Shown piece by piece: positions 21,225-31,640 of a DNA stretch of 64,000 nt. The translations under genes were made by a program, and so were the position numbers. Source of the DNA: Leptidea sinapis (lineage: Eukaryota; Arthropoda; Insecta; Lepidoptera; Pieridae); the NCBI RefSeq assembly GCF_905404315.1, contig NC_066311.1, positions 2,976,001 through 3,040,000 of the forward strand. Reading direction: 5' to 3'. Under the pieces are notes generated by a model. The model ran no database searches, was not told where the DNA came from, and saw nothing but the letters and a program-made list of their open reading frames with translations. Positions within the stretch are counted from its first letter, which is position 1. Every line of letters begins with the position of its first letter.

Positions 21225-21766
21225 TAGCCAAATGGCAAAAAACGGAACCTTTAAGGATTTGTCATGTCTGTCTGTCCGTGTATGTCACAGCCACTTTTTT
21301 CAAAAACTATAAGAACTATACTGTTGAAACTTGGTAACTAGGTGTATCCTGTGAACCGCATTTCATTTTCATACTTAGAACTGAAACTCAAAATTTTCTT
21401 CATCAAACCCATACGTATGGGGTAGGGGTAGCCCATCTATGGATAGGTCTTCAAAAATGATATTGAGGTTTCTAATAGCATTTTTTTCTAAACTGAATAA
21501 TTTGCGCGAGAGACACTTCCAAAGTGGTAAAATGTGTGTGTCCCCCTGTAACTTCTAAAATAATAGAATGATAAAACTAATAAAATATATGATGTACATT
21601 ACCATGCAAACTTCCACCAAAAATTGGATTGAACGAGATCTTGTAACTAGTTTTTTTTTAATACGTATAAATGATGAGAGTTCCTTTCTATATAACTTTT
21701 ATTTAATGTTACTTGCTGCTACGGAACCCTTCATGGGCGAGTCCGACTCGCACTTGGCCGCTTTTT
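21225..21766 (+). repeat. Dispersed repeat ending CTTGGCCGCTTTTTT
   Basis: Begins CTCCGTAGCCAAATGGCAAA and ends GAACCCTTCATGGGCGAGTC, CGACTCGCACTTGGCCGC and a T run. From memory this pair of ends is common in Lepidoptera genomes. No coding. Class not determined. Confidence 0.5.
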
Positions 21767-21811
21767 TAAAGTTAGGTTCTCAAGAAGATAATTGTAAAAT
21801 ACTCATTGATA

Positions 21812-21868
21812 TTTAATGAGTGGCTGTTAAGTTTTTTGTATGTTCTTCTCACGAGCTCTACTATTTCC
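21812..21868 (+). repeat. Short repeat shared with 56600-56650
   Basis: GAGTGGC-GTT-AGTTT then TTGTATGTTCTTCTCACGAG and CTC-ACT occurs in both places, same orientation. Confidence 0.6.
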
Positions 21869-21895
21869 GTATATATGGTAGATATTATATATTTA

Positions 21896-22340
21896 CTAGC
21901 TGACCCAGCAAACGTTGTATTGCCATATAAAGTAAAAAAATAAGAAATTAAAATTTTTTGGGGTTTAAAAAATAGATGACGAGCGATTCTCAGTCCTACC
22001 AAATATATCGCACATAAAATTTATTATATATTACAATAATAATTGTATTCGATTGCAACCCTATTGCGGATCTGTGGATGGAACAGAGCAAATATCTACC
22101 TAATATAAAAACCGCGATACGAAAATAGGTGTTGATCGCAGAGGGTTGAAAATTTAGGGTTGTATGTGTCTTTTAATGTTGTATCATAAAAAAAACTATA
22201 AAAATTAAAAAAATAGGGGTGAACTAGCCTTAACATTTAGGGGGATGTAAATAGGTGTTGTTCGATTCTCAGACCTACCCAAAACAAAATACACACAAAA
22301 TTTCATGAGAATCGGTCAAGCCGTTTCGGAGGAATTTGTT
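21896..22340 (-). mobile_element. Non-autonomous Helitron-type element
   Basis: The plus strand starts A|CTAGCTGACCCAGCAAACG and has TTGTATTGCCATATAAAGT, two GATTCTCAG-CCTACC blocks and AAGCCGTTTCGGAGGA. The 5' end (right side) appears truncated. Aligns with 46726-47213. Confidence 0.65.
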
Positions 22341-22729
22341 AGCCTGTTTGAATAAACTTTAATTAACTTTGATTCTTAGAAAAATGCAGGCGCTTTTTAA
22401 GACCCATGTCATTTAAATGCTAATGAATTATTGTGATTGAATGTAAAATTCTCTTAAACCAATTTTTATACTGCGAGCAATTTTTATTTTTAGTTATTGG
22501 CCAATACAGAACAAATACATAACACTTTTATGAAATAAGTACCACGAAAACCTCACGGGTTTATCTGGGTACCTAGAGCCATTCAATTATTTTTTTTTTA
22601 AATTCAATTTTCAATTCCTTTTTTTTCAAAACCAATTAATTTTTCAAGAAGTATCTTTTAAAGCGAGTTTTGATTTTCGTGGTATTGATGTACATTTCTT
22701 GCAGCTCTTTGGGTGTTAATGATATCTGG
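22341..22729. other. AT-rich stretch, nothing recognised
   Basis: No supported feature. Confidence 0.4.
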
Positions 22730-23130
22730 TATTACGTAATTGAGAGTTCTCTTTCCATATTCCTTTACAAACTGTATAAAATCAAAAATTAGAGATAACT
22801 ACGGATTAAACTCTCCCATTCAACTCATATGTGTAAGCTATAATAAAATATTTAAATTAGATCATAACATCGATATATTTTCAAATATTAACTTTTATAA
22901 AAAACAGGAGTCCTTGGCTTAAATATAGATTAATAACTATGTAATTAGTATTAGTAGTAAATTCACTATTGTTATTTTTCTAATTTGGTTTAAGCATTAG
23001 TTTTTAGTTTAGTATGTGCATACCTTTAGTTTAGATATGTAAATAGTAGCACTTATTAATGTTTACCTTATTCGTGTATGTAAAATTATGTATCTAGTTG
23101 GTAAGCCTTAATAAATAAATAAATAAAAAT
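22730..23130 (+). mobile_element. Possible 3' end of a non-LTR element
   Basis: Ends with GTAAGCCTTAATAAATAAAT and further AAAT units, the kind of simple A-rich tail left by Jockey-like elements. The preceding 60-codon frame has no clear motif. Confidence 0.3.
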
Positions 23131-23410
23131 GGCCTATAGGATTTTGTTGAAATTAACTTCAAGGAGATTTTCAGGAGGCGAAAAATCGATTTTGCTATCC
23201 CGTCTTTAGGTAAAGACTATGTACTGTATCTAACAACCTTACGGCCTTACACAATAAACTTGCTACAAAGATAAACCAAGAATAGGCAAAATATTGACTA
23301 TATCGCTGACAACACTGTCAAATAATCACACTTGCAAATAATCGCGGGAAATGTTATACGCCCGAATAAAATGTCTATTTGTAAACATTTTGCATATACT
23401 TGGTTTATTC
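23131..23410. other. Unassigned stretch
   Basis: Nothing supported. Confidence 0.4.
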
Positions 23411-23875
23411 TGAGAGCCAAATGGTATTACCCGTCGCGATGGCAAGCGTCCTGATGGAATGACGCTGGTGGCTTGGGCACGGGGAAGGGTGCTGCTGTGG
23501 GACGCTACTTGCGTCGGCACTCTGGCTCCTTCTCATGTCCAGGTTACGTCAGTTGGTGCTGGGGCTGCTGCTTCGACTGCCGAAGACAGCAAGCGTCGCA
23601 AATATGTTGGTCTCAGTGAGTCATACATGTTTGTGCCGTTTGGTGTCGAGACACTTGGCCCGTGGGGCCCAGAGGCGCGGAGAACGTTCAAAATACTATC
23701 TTCGCGCCTCAATAAGGCTACTGGAAACACAAGCGCTGGCAGCTATTTCGGTCAACGGATCAGCCTAGCTATTCAACGCGGTAATGCTGCCAGTATTCTT
23801 GGTACGCTTCCACGTAATGATAGTTTTAATTTTATGTAGTCGTAGTATTGTAAATATATTTATAAGATTTTTTTT
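23411..23875 (+). mobile_element. Family F LINE, C-terminal endonuclease-like part
   Basis: Open frame from about 23420 to the stop at 23837. It reads RRDGKRPDGMTL, LLWDATC about 15 residues later, then EDSKRRKYVGLSESY, VPFGVETLGPWGPEA, SSRLNKATGN and RISLAIQRGNAASILGTL. The spacing P-D-x15-D resembles a PD-(D/E)xK nuclease core as in the restriction-like endonucleases of R2-type elements; this is inference. 5' truncated. It aligns with the longer minus-strand copy at 58870-60345 and has a matching 3' UTR (TGTAGTCGTA, ATTGTAAATATA). Confidence 0.65.
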
Positions 23876-24092
23876 GTTTGAATAATAAATTACATGATAA
23901 AATCTTTAATTTTGATCATGTTTCTTTGTTTAATCTCAGGTATTTTAGGCTTTATGTAGCAGTAAATCTACAAACCATTTACATACGTAGCGCAAAATTC
24001 GGTTCCCAAAAACAAATTTATAAACTAGGCATAAATAAAGTAAGATTATATCTTAAATAGTTATGTTAAACATAGGACGTTACCTTCATTTA

Positions 24093-24210
24093 ATATCGCC
24101 TAGAGAGTTAGGACATCGTAACTTTCCAAGTCCGAACAATTCAATAATTCAAACGCTTCTAACTTGTTCGAGAAGCTTCCATGAGTTTACTCAACGTGCA
24201 CTTGTGCAAC
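24093..24210 (+). repeat. 118 bp repeat with perfect heat-shock-element motif, copy 1
   Basis: About 97% identical to 45712-45829. Contains TTC-GA-GAA-GC-TTC at 24167-24179, a perfect three-unit nTTCnnGAAnnTTCn array. Confidence 0.7.
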
Positions 24211-24354
24211 AATTGACTTTAATATAATCATTCTTATATTATTTATAATGATAACTGATCAAAAACACTATTAAAAAAACAATAGATATAATATGCACTA
24301 AAAACATAATCGCAAGTTTTATACGATGTAATTCTAGTTACGATTATTGTTATT

Positions 24355-24592
24355 TTTGGAATCGGTGTCCTTCCGTCGCCTCCTCACGTCTCGCGTGCGT
24401 ATTGACACCGACTTATTTATAACAGTTTTAAGACTTTTATGGTTTTCTCATGCATGTCATTAGCATATCTGAACCAAACCAATTATTAAAATCGGTTCAC
24501 CCAGTAGAAAGTTCTGAGGTAACAAACATAAAAAAAACATACCGACGAATTGAGAACCTCGATCTTTTTTGAAGCTGGTTAAAAAAATAATT
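24355..24592 (+). repeat. Dispersed repeat ending TTTGAAGCTGGTTAAAAA
   Basis: Contains GGTTCACCCAGTAGAAAGTT, ACCGACGAATTGAGAACCTC and the 3' end TTTTTTGAAGCTGGTTAAAA. This tail is known to me from many lepidopteran sequences; possibly the 3' end of an RTE-like or SINE element. Confidence 0.5.
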
Positions 24593-24818
24593 TAAGATAA
24601 AAGAAGTAAAAATTTTGACTCTTGCATCTCAATATAATGTTGATAAAGTACTTTATGTTTATAATTGGCTAGAAACTGTTACAATAACATTGTTAACACG
24701 AGGAACAAACATAAACTTGTTATGCCTATTACTAGGTTAAGTCTAGTTAGTAAGTCTTTTGTTGGGCGATGTATATGCATTTACAACATGATCCTAGAAC
24801 ATGTTAATGTGTTTTAAA

Positions 24819-25032
24819 AATCACAGGAGCGTTGGTGGCCTTTTAGAAAAGTGGAGAAGCTCAATCCACATCTTTGTAGTACGTGGAAAAAAGTGCCTTG
24901 AAAACCGAACTGTGGAAGATCGCCACATGGTGGGGTTGATATCCTAACTTTTGGCGTGTCATGCGAAGGTGGAATTCGGCGGCAGGAATCAGATTAAATA
25001 GCTGTTTGGAACACTCACTGTGATAAATTGCG
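24819..25032 (-). mobile_element. LINE A, 3' segment of a 5'-inverted copy
   Basis: Minus-strand C-terminal coding region (same blocks as 26500-26800) without the final poly-A. It meets a plus-strand segment of the same family at 25032/25033. Confidence 0.75.
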
Positions 25033-25290
25033 ATTATCAACTGCCAGCTCTTGGGATACCTAGAGGAGCACCAGTACGGTATCCGTCAGGGTGGCTCAGC
25101 TGGTGATCTTCTTGCATACCTCGGCCATAAATGGGTGCAAGAGGTTGAGTCGAAGGGAGAGGCGATAGCGGTGAGTTTGAACATAGCGCAGGCCTTCGAT
25201 CGGGTGCGGCATAGAGCGCTTATAGCGAAACTTACCTTGCCTAGCTTGAGGTTGTGCAAATGGGTCACTAGCTTTTTGATGATTGCGGTT
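25033..25290 (+). mobile_element. LINE A, inverted 5' segment with RT motif A
   Basis: Encodes QYGIRQGGSAGDLLAYLGHK, then ESKGEAIAVSLNIAQAFDRV (motif A region; the family usually reads DIAKAFDRVWH) and LCKWVTSF. This part of the protein lies upstream of the neighbouring segment but is on the other strand. That is the pattern expected from twin priming during LINE insertion. A 17-18 bp internal deletion follows LEEHQ. Confidence 0.75.
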
Positions 25291-25300
25291 CCTCTCAGAA

Positions 25301-25557
25301 TTTTTTATTATGACAATAAGAGACGAGACGAGCAGGACATTCAGCTGAAACCCAAAAATTCTGAGCGGCACTACAACTGCACTCGTCACCTTGAGACGTA
25401 AGATGTTAAGTCTCATTTGCTCATTAATTTTGCTTGCTACGGCGCCCTTCATATCGAAACATTAATGCTTACACATTACTGCGTTACTGAATAAATAGGC
25501 GCCGTTGTGGGACCCATAATCTAGCCGGCATACCGGATGCCGAGGAAGAGGAGCCTG
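25301..25557 (-). repeat. Dispersed repeat B
   Basis: Minus-strand copy with tail, hairpin arm CTGAGCGGCACTACAACTGC and a disturbed head. It directly abuts the LINE A piece. Confidence 0.8.
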
Positions 25558-26029
25558 GTGCAAGGTGAAGAATCCTGAACGGCACTGCGTTAAAAAATGT
25601 ACAATTTTCATTTGTTTGTAAATGTTTGACGTTAGCTCTCTTTTGTTATTTGAAATCCCATGATTAAATTGCGATATCGTCGAACGCAGTATAGGTAACA
25701 TTTATAATCACAAATATCCATAAAATTATAATAGTTCAATACTAATTACGTTACAGTTTAAATTCATTCACGGCCAATAATTTTGGCTTAAGGCAATCAT
25801 TACTCGGATATTAACACATTTGATTCAAATATCATTTTATCAGCGAATGGTTAATGTATTGGCAATTTTAATGATTCAAAGCAAATGGCATTTGGTAATT
25901 TATTTCTTTCGTGTAATTTATAGTGCTGTTGTTGTGTTGAGTGATAATATCAATACCATAAATTTAGTATACTACCGTAATAGACGAACCGTGTGAAAGT
26001 GAGGTAACTATCCTTACATAAATACCTAG
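25558..26029. other. AT-rich stretch, nothing recognised
   Basis: No supported feature. Confidence 0.4.
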
Positions 26030-26185
26030 GTGTGAGGAAGAGACAGAATAGATGAAGACCAGACTCGAACCCACGATCTCTCGCGTTCCGTGCTAGTGCT
26101 CTTCCACTGAGCCGACCGTTCGAGTGACGTATCGTTGATAAATCTTGTATATGTCTTGTTCAACTCATAGGTTGTGGCTTCATAA
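26030..26185 (-). repeat. tRNA-like SINE, second family
   Basis: On the minus strand: GTTGAACAAGACATATACAA, TCACTCGAACGGTCGGCTCA, A-box-like GGCTCAGTGGAAGAGCACTA, B-box GGGTTCGAGTCTGG. Related to the tandem units at 18335-18720. Confidence 0.75.
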
Positions 26186-26218
26186 ATTTTGTTTATAAAT
26201 TTAATTTGTGTAATTAAT

Positions 26219-26301
26219 CCTCATTAGGCCAGTAGTTTCACTAGCCTCAGCGCTTTTCAAACAGAAACATAATAATCCTTGCACCTTACTACTTAACAGC
26301 A
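26219..26301 (-). repeat. Dispersed repeat B, fragment
   Basis: Diverged middle section (AGTAGTTTCACTAGC, then TACTACTTAACAGCA). It ends where LINE A begins. Confidence 0.6.
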
Positions 26302-26307
26302 AGAAAA

Positions 26308-26948
26308 ACCGTAGACAAAACCAAATTTGCTACGAAGAAACTGGGCGTCATTAATAGAGCACGGTAATACTTCAAGCCGGCCCACATTCTAGCGCTCTAC
26401 AAAGCGCAGGTCCGGCCACACATGGAATATTGCTGTCATCTCTGGTCTGGCGCACCCCAGTATCAGCTCGATCCATTTGACCGTGTGCAACGTAGAGCAG
26501 CTCGAATTGTCGGGGACCCAGTACTCTGTGAACGGCTGGATCACTTGGCGTTGCGCAGAGATGTCGCTTCATTGTGTGTCTTCTACTGCATTTATCACGG
26601 GGAGTGTTCCGAAGAGCTGTTTAACCTGATTCCTGCCGCCGAATTCCACCTTCGCACGACACGCCACAAGTTAGGATATCATCCCCACCATCTGGATGTG
26701 TGGCGGTCCTCCACAGTGCGTTTTTCAAGGAGCTTTCTTCCACGTTCTACAAAGCTGTGGAATGAACTTCCTTGTGCGGTGTTTTCGGGACGATACGACA
26801 TGGGTACCTTCTCAATAAAGCGCGTACACCTTCCTTAAAGGCCGGCAACGCTCCTGTGATTCCTCTGGTGTTGCGAATGTAGGCGGCGGTGATCACTTAA
26901 CACCAGGTGACCCGTACGCTCGTTTGTCCTCCTATTCCATAAAAAAAA
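26308..26948 (+). pseudogene. LINE A reverse transcriptase, C-terminal part
   Basis: The longest clean plus-strand tail of LINE A. It begins in the RT thumb/linker (TKFATKKLGV, then a stop), and is open from 26422 to 26838: HMEYCCHLWSGAPQYQLDP, RVQRRAARIVGDPVLCERLD, LRRDVASLCVFYCIYHGECS, RTTRHKLGYHPHHLDVW and LPRSTKLWNELPCAVFSGRY. The 3' UTR has GCGGCGGTGATCACTTAACA and ends CCATAAAAAAAA. Assigned to the CR1/Jockey group by these motifs; exact clade uncertain. 5' truncated and frame-shifted near the end. Confidence 0.85.
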
Positions 26949-27242
26949 GACAATTGAAGAAAAGAATTTAATTTAAATTTGTATTACACAGCATTAAAAT
27001 ATTTAACTTGACATTATACTACTTACGTTTAGCACAACCGGACTTAATAATATACTTATAAAATTATATAAGAACATTTATCAAGAAAGATTTACTGCTC
27101 GGAATTTAAAACAACAGACTGCGGTTGACAGGCCTTCGAGATAGCACGCTAACAAAACAAGTCAGGAACATAAAACCACGTGTATATTCAGTTTTAAAAG
27201 AAGTGTTTTTATACTAATACAATCTTGTGTGTACATATCTTC
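26949..27242. other. AT-rich stretch, nothing recognised
   Basis: No supported feature. Confidence 0.4.
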
Positions 27243-27430
27243 TTCTTCGTGACACTCTTGGCAGAGCGGTGGTTGTCATCACGACAATTCGCCTCACGAG
27301 CTTTCGCCAATTTACTCTGCTGGCCGACAGTCTGGTAAACCCGTTCAATAGACCCCCACAGCAAACTTAAGCCTGTGACTAGGGGACAATTTGTTAGACA
27401 TGTTCAAGAACATCTACGGTACAAGTTCTT
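27243..27430 (+). repeat. Relative of the mobile 178 bp element
   Basis: Begins TTCTTCGTGACACTCTTGGC, AGAGCGGTGGTTGTC, comparable to 53916-54093 and 19925-20040. Confidence 0.45.
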
Positions 27431-27469
27431 GGAACATCAATTTTTTTTTTGAGAGGAGGAAAATACAAT

Positions 27470-27610
27470 ATGTCGGACTCGAGTGTCCTCACAAGCGGAC
27501 ACCCCATACCGACTAAAAACCTCCTCTTTGCTGTTGGCCCTGAAGGCTTTTACAGCGACATAGGACGTGGGCCATGGAGGCCGCAAAGACAACGCAACAA
27601 CAGTCGCGGG
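27470..27610. repeat. Dispersed repeat shared with 15160-15290
   Basis: Same ordered blocks as 15160-15290 (ATGTCGGACT, GACGTGGGCCATGGAGGCC, ACGCAACAACAGT). Confidence 0.6.
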
Positions 27611-27708
27611 GCGTCTCCCAAGGAGACTCGAACCTCGGACCGGCTGTGTGCTTGTGGGAAGGAGAGAGAATGAAGATGAAAAGATGAGGAGAACACACTC
27701 CCCGGCGA

Positions 27709-27845
27709 GTGTGGTGATGTTTTGTTTAATGTATGTTTGTATGTATGTGTTTATGAATGTTTGTATGTAGTTAGTGTAAATGTTTGTGTTTGTGTCTGTT
27801 TGTGGAGTGTGTTTGTGATTGTGTAAGTGGTGTATGTCAGTCCTT
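27709..27845 (+). repeat. TG-rich low-complexity tract
   Basis: Imperfect TGTTTG/TGTATG repeats over about 130 bp. Confidence 0.7.
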
Positions 27846-27975
27846 CAGTCAGTCCGTGTGTTGGAACATCTCGGAACACGTTGTTAGATGTTACCATGTC
27901 GGGAGACATTTTGTTGGTCCACACCGGTCAGTCATCGCAGAGATGTTGCCCGAGGAAGTCGCGCCAGTTAGTGCT

Positions 27976-28108
27976 TTTTTTATGGAATAGGAGGACAAAA
28001 GAGCGTACGGGTCACCAGGTGTTAAGTGATCACCGCCGCCCACATTCTCTTGCAACACCAGATGAATCACAAGAGCGTTGCCGGCCTTTAAGGAAGGTGT
28101 ACGCGCTT
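27976..28108 (-). mobile_element. LINE A 3' tail with 8 bp TSD
   Basis: Extreme 3' end of LINE A (plus-strand Ts, TATGGAATAGGAGGAC, to TACGCGC). Flanked by TTAGTGCT at 27968-27975 and 28109-28116. The only LINE A tail here with an unambiguous target duplication besides 52022-53751. Confidence 0.85.
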
Positions 28109-28116
28109 TTAGTGCT

Positions 28117-28582
28117 GCGTACATTACGAGTTTACCGAAACGTTATAAAAAGAAAATGTAGTGGGTGCGTAACAAAGGGAAAGCAGAGTTGATATTCTAA
28201 GTGATCTTCGAATGTTTGATGGATCATTTGTAAATTTCACGCGAATGACATCGGCTGATGGCATCATAGGCAAACCATGAACTTGATATAATATATACAA
28301 ACCATAAGCTCGACAAGTTTTAGCACTAACTGATTGCTCCACTCTACTGGCATGTTTATACAACAAGTTGCGCACGCGTCTACACTTGCCAACATCTGTC
28401 GCGGGACTAATGTCTCGGAAAGTTCTGGCTCGCGAGCCAAACACGAAACATGTTTCGCGACACGCAGTTGTCGCTGAAATATAGCATGCGACGTCGCGGA
28501 ACAGTGCGCGACGTCGCGGCGACACGTAGAAACAGTGTCGCGGGACATGTTCCGAGACAATTTGTCTCCTAGTGAATACGGG
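28117..28582 (-). mobile_element. GC-rich palindrome-dense end of a probable DNA transposon
   Basis: The element appears to end at 28582, where it interrupts an RTE LINE. Read on the minus strand it begins GCCCCGTATTCACTAGGAGA. Inside are two perfect GCGACGTCGC palindromes (28488-28497, 28508-28517) and CGAAACATGTTTCG (28444-28457). No matching opposite end was found. A 400 bp open frame on the minus strand has no domain I recognise. PIF/Harbinger-like origin is a guess. Confidence 0.45.
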
Positions 28583-28875
28583 GCTTTAATTTGATCGGTC
28601 CATTGCATGGGTGACCTTCCTCACCCTCTGGTTTGCCCTGGACAAAGCGCTCGATGGACTCACTCTCGCGCCGGGAGACGTATCCGAAGAACTTAAGAAT
28701 GCGACGCCAAGCCAATTCGCGGAGAATGGGGACGTTGGTGCGAAGCTCGGTCCATGAAACTCCCAGCATTCTCCTCCAGCACCACATCTCCAGAGCATCA
28801 ATTATCTTTTTCTCGTCTTGTCACAAAGTCCACGTCTCTGCAGCATACTAAAATATGGGAACAACATGTGTATAT
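28583..28875 (-). pseudogene. RTE-clade LINE, C-terminal fragment
   Basis: Minus strand: YAAETWTL, EKKIIDALEMWCWRRMLGVS, LRRILKFFGYVSRRE-like region (seen as AWRRILKFFGYVSRRES), then after a frameshift MQWTDQIK. These are the characteristic post-RT motifs of RTE/BovB-type LINEs. Broken at 28582 by the preceding element. Confidence 0.8.
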
Positions 28876-28907
28876 ATAATATTGGTAGCTTCGACGTATA
28901 TGACGAG

Positions 28908-29080
28908 AGCACGGAAGTGAAAAAAATAAGGTCTCCGTGTCACCTTACATAACAGTGAGGCACCAAAACAAGACGGTAAACGTGTAAATGCATAGTCCCA
29001 CGCATACCGCACCGCCATCGACAAGACGAACAGCGGCAGACGAACAGATAAGCGGAGTTATTATTTCCAATTCCTGACCC
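28908..29080. mobile_element. Diverged relative of the MITE at 60540-60877
   Basis: Starts CACGGAAGTGAAAAAAATAA with GGTCTCCGTGTCACC and GTGAGGCACCAAAACAAG, GGTAAACGTGTAAATGCATA, all in the order found at 60540-60640. The right end was not found. Confidence 0.55.
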
Positions 29081-30232
29081 ACTCTCGTGTCAATATATAT
29101 TAAATAAGAATGTACTAGATGTAACATAGCCGTTTTAAATATGCTTACTCAGGTGACTTATAGACCACCAGAGTGTAAGTACGGACATAGTTTGAAATAA
29201 TCTACACATCTAGGGAAACGGAAGTCCTTCAACTTGTATAACTAAATTTGCTTAATATTGCATTCGCTTTTGAATCGTATCGAATCACCAAAACGTTTCA
29301 TAGATGTGTTATTGTAGTGCCAATAGAAGTAAATGGATTGAAGCATCAATTGCAGACCTTGTACTTAGGTTTAAACATAAATATTTTCTCACTTACATGA
29401 AAATATAATAAAATTAAACAAAAATAAAAATATTGGCAGTTGTAGACTAGCTAATAAAAGAAACTAATTGAAGTAAAAACTTAGAACTTTTTGTATTAAA
29501 ATTTGAAATTTCAAAATGTTGAAAAACGATTAAACTATTAATTTCAAATTATTTTTAAAACTTATTTTCAATAATATTTTAATCAAACAATAACACAATT
29601 TCAATACACAGAATGTACACATTTTTGTACAACTTTACACTAAGTCCATTCAATTTGACTTTTAAGATATACACAGCACTAATGTTGCATAATACGTCAG
29701 CTGTATAGCTACAGATACACTGCCATAAGAATTTCGGTGAGGCGAACTCACGAGATTTCACCCATCCAAAAAGTGTCTAACTATATATATTTATAAATAT
29801 TTATTTATCGCGTGCGCATGTCATGAGCATGTCGGTGATGCGTACCCATAAGATTGACCCTGATTGAAGTTAATGCCTTAGAATTTAAGAAATATTAAAA
29901 TATTGCAATTTAGAAATCGTCCGTAAGAAATGAGTAAATCTAAATATTATTGGAATACTTTATAAAGTCCAGACACATTTAACATGGATATCTGACTTCA
30001 TTTCCTGTGAACCGCAGACCGGATATTATGGAAATACATTGCGATTGCATCGACACAATATATCACAGTAGGTGTAATGCTTACATTTCGAATGCTTATA
30101 AATTGAATATACTTAATAACTTATATTATAAGCATGAATAATGAAATTTAAGTTTAGTTTGCACATCGATGCTATTTTTACTTTAGAGATTGTTAGCGGA
30201 AGGTAAATAAAATAAATATCTGAAACAACCAT
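29081..30232. other. AT-rich stretch, nothing recognised
   Basis: Over 1.1 kb without a repeat end, motif or convincing frame on either strand. Confidence 0.4.
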
Positions 30233-30330
30233 TAAAAAGGCATTTATTTTCTCAAAATTGATTCCTTTAGAATACTTTATGATGTCAATTCTAATATACT
30301 AGATACTACATTTATTCTATTACCTGCATT
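30233..30330 (-). mobile_element. LINE D 3' tail, short
   Basis: AAAAAGGCATTTATTTTCTC, AAAATTGATTCCTTTAGAAT and GATGTCAATTCTAATATACT match the LINE D 3' end at 30485 and 42459. Confidence 0.75.
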
Positions 30331-30484
30331 CAATAACAATTTTTGCAATTTTACATTAAATTAAATTACATTTATAATAATAGTTCTTTATATTGACATT
30401 GACCAAAAAGGACATCCAAATTACATTAGCTCCACAATATCATTATATAAGAATAAAATTCTAACATTACAGCATTCTAACATT

Positions 30485-31266
30485 AAAAGGCATAAAAGGC
30501 ATTTATTTTTTCAAAATTGATTCCTTTAAAATTCTTTTTTATGTCATTTCTATTAACTACTAGATACTACTAGATACCACCGCTTCGGAAACAAATGGCG
30601 CTCTGAGAGAGAAGAAGTGGCGCAAGAAACTCTCCCAGCATTCTTTTTTTGCGCTCTTTTCAATAAAAATATACAATATTGTACAGTCATTTCTATCGCT
30701 ATAAAATAATCACAATCTAGTCCTAGGCTGTCCGATCATTTAGATATTCAGCAGTGGAGTAATAGGATTTACGACGGAGCCATTTTTTTATAAAATATTT
30801 AAATTTATTTATAGATAATGCCTGAACAGTGGCTGGGACTTTATTATAGAAGTTATTATTCATAAGATACATAATACATTTTCCCTTAAAGCTATTATGT
30901 ATCTTATGAAGCCTACTAGAATTAGTTACAAGCAATCCCTTATTTCTAGTGTTATAATCATGAAAATCACTATTAAGAGCAAAAAGGTGACGATTTTTGT
31001 GAACTTATATTAAATTTTTATAAATGTACTGACAATGAACAGTCATAATATTTATTTCTTTAAATTTTTCTTTGAGAGACTGTCTATAACCAAGCTGATG
31101 TATAGCACGAACAGCTCTCTTTTTCAGAGAAAACACTGTATCAATGTCAGCAGCATGACCCCATAGTAAAATACCGTACGTCATGATGCTGTGAAAATAA
31201 CTGAAATACACTAATCTAGCGGTCGCAACATTTGTGTACTCTCTAATCTTTCTAACTGCAATTTCA
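30485..31266 (-). pseudogene. LINE D, reverse transcriptase C-terminal part
   Basis: Minus strand: VYFSYFHSIMTYGILLWGHA, DIDTVFSLKKRAVRAIHQLG, SLKEKFKEINIMTVHCQYIY, a frameshift, then KIHNSFKGKCIMYLMNNNFY, NKVPATVQALSINKFKYFIK and KWLRRKSYYS. These are the usual Jockey/CR1-like post-RT motifs. The 3' UTR contains AGAATGCTGGGAGAGTTTCT and ends AATGCCTTTTATGCC. 5' truncated. Confidence 0.8.
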
Positions 31267-31385
31267 TTATTACATTATATTAGCATCTACACAAAATATA
31301 CATATCATATACATATCTAGTCAAAGTGAATCTCAGTTAAAATCTGTTTAGTTATTTTTACTTTCTTTTTTACATTTAGGTAATT

Positions 31386-31640
31386 ATTATTTACACCGGT
31401 AATTGTTGGATGTCTTGCCTTTCGTCATAGGCATCTCCCAAACTTTTCCACAGTGAGCGGTCTCCCGCTATTCCCGGCCAGGTTGCACCTGCGACATTTT
31501 TTATATCATCTTCCTATCTAAGAAGTTGTCCGCCTTTTTTTCCTTTCATGATGTCTAGGATACTAATCTGTAATATTTTTCGACCATTTGTCTTTTTTGT
31601 TTCTTATCATGTAACCTGTCCGTTTCCATTTGCGGGTTTT
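31386..31640 (-). pseudogene. RTE-clade LINE, extreme C-terminus
   Basis: Minus strand reads EDDIKNVAGATWPGIAGDRS, LWKSLGDAYDERQDIQ and then the natural stop. A premature TAG sits where a Trp is expected before EDDIK. The W-[x]-R-W-[x]-D-[x]-I-K...A-Y-[x]-E-R-Q pattern is typical of RTE elements. Confidence 0.8.

Noticed and set aside
23131..23240. Small internal exon between TTTTCAG and GTAAAG
   Set aside because: 35 bases, weak acceptor, no frame evidence.
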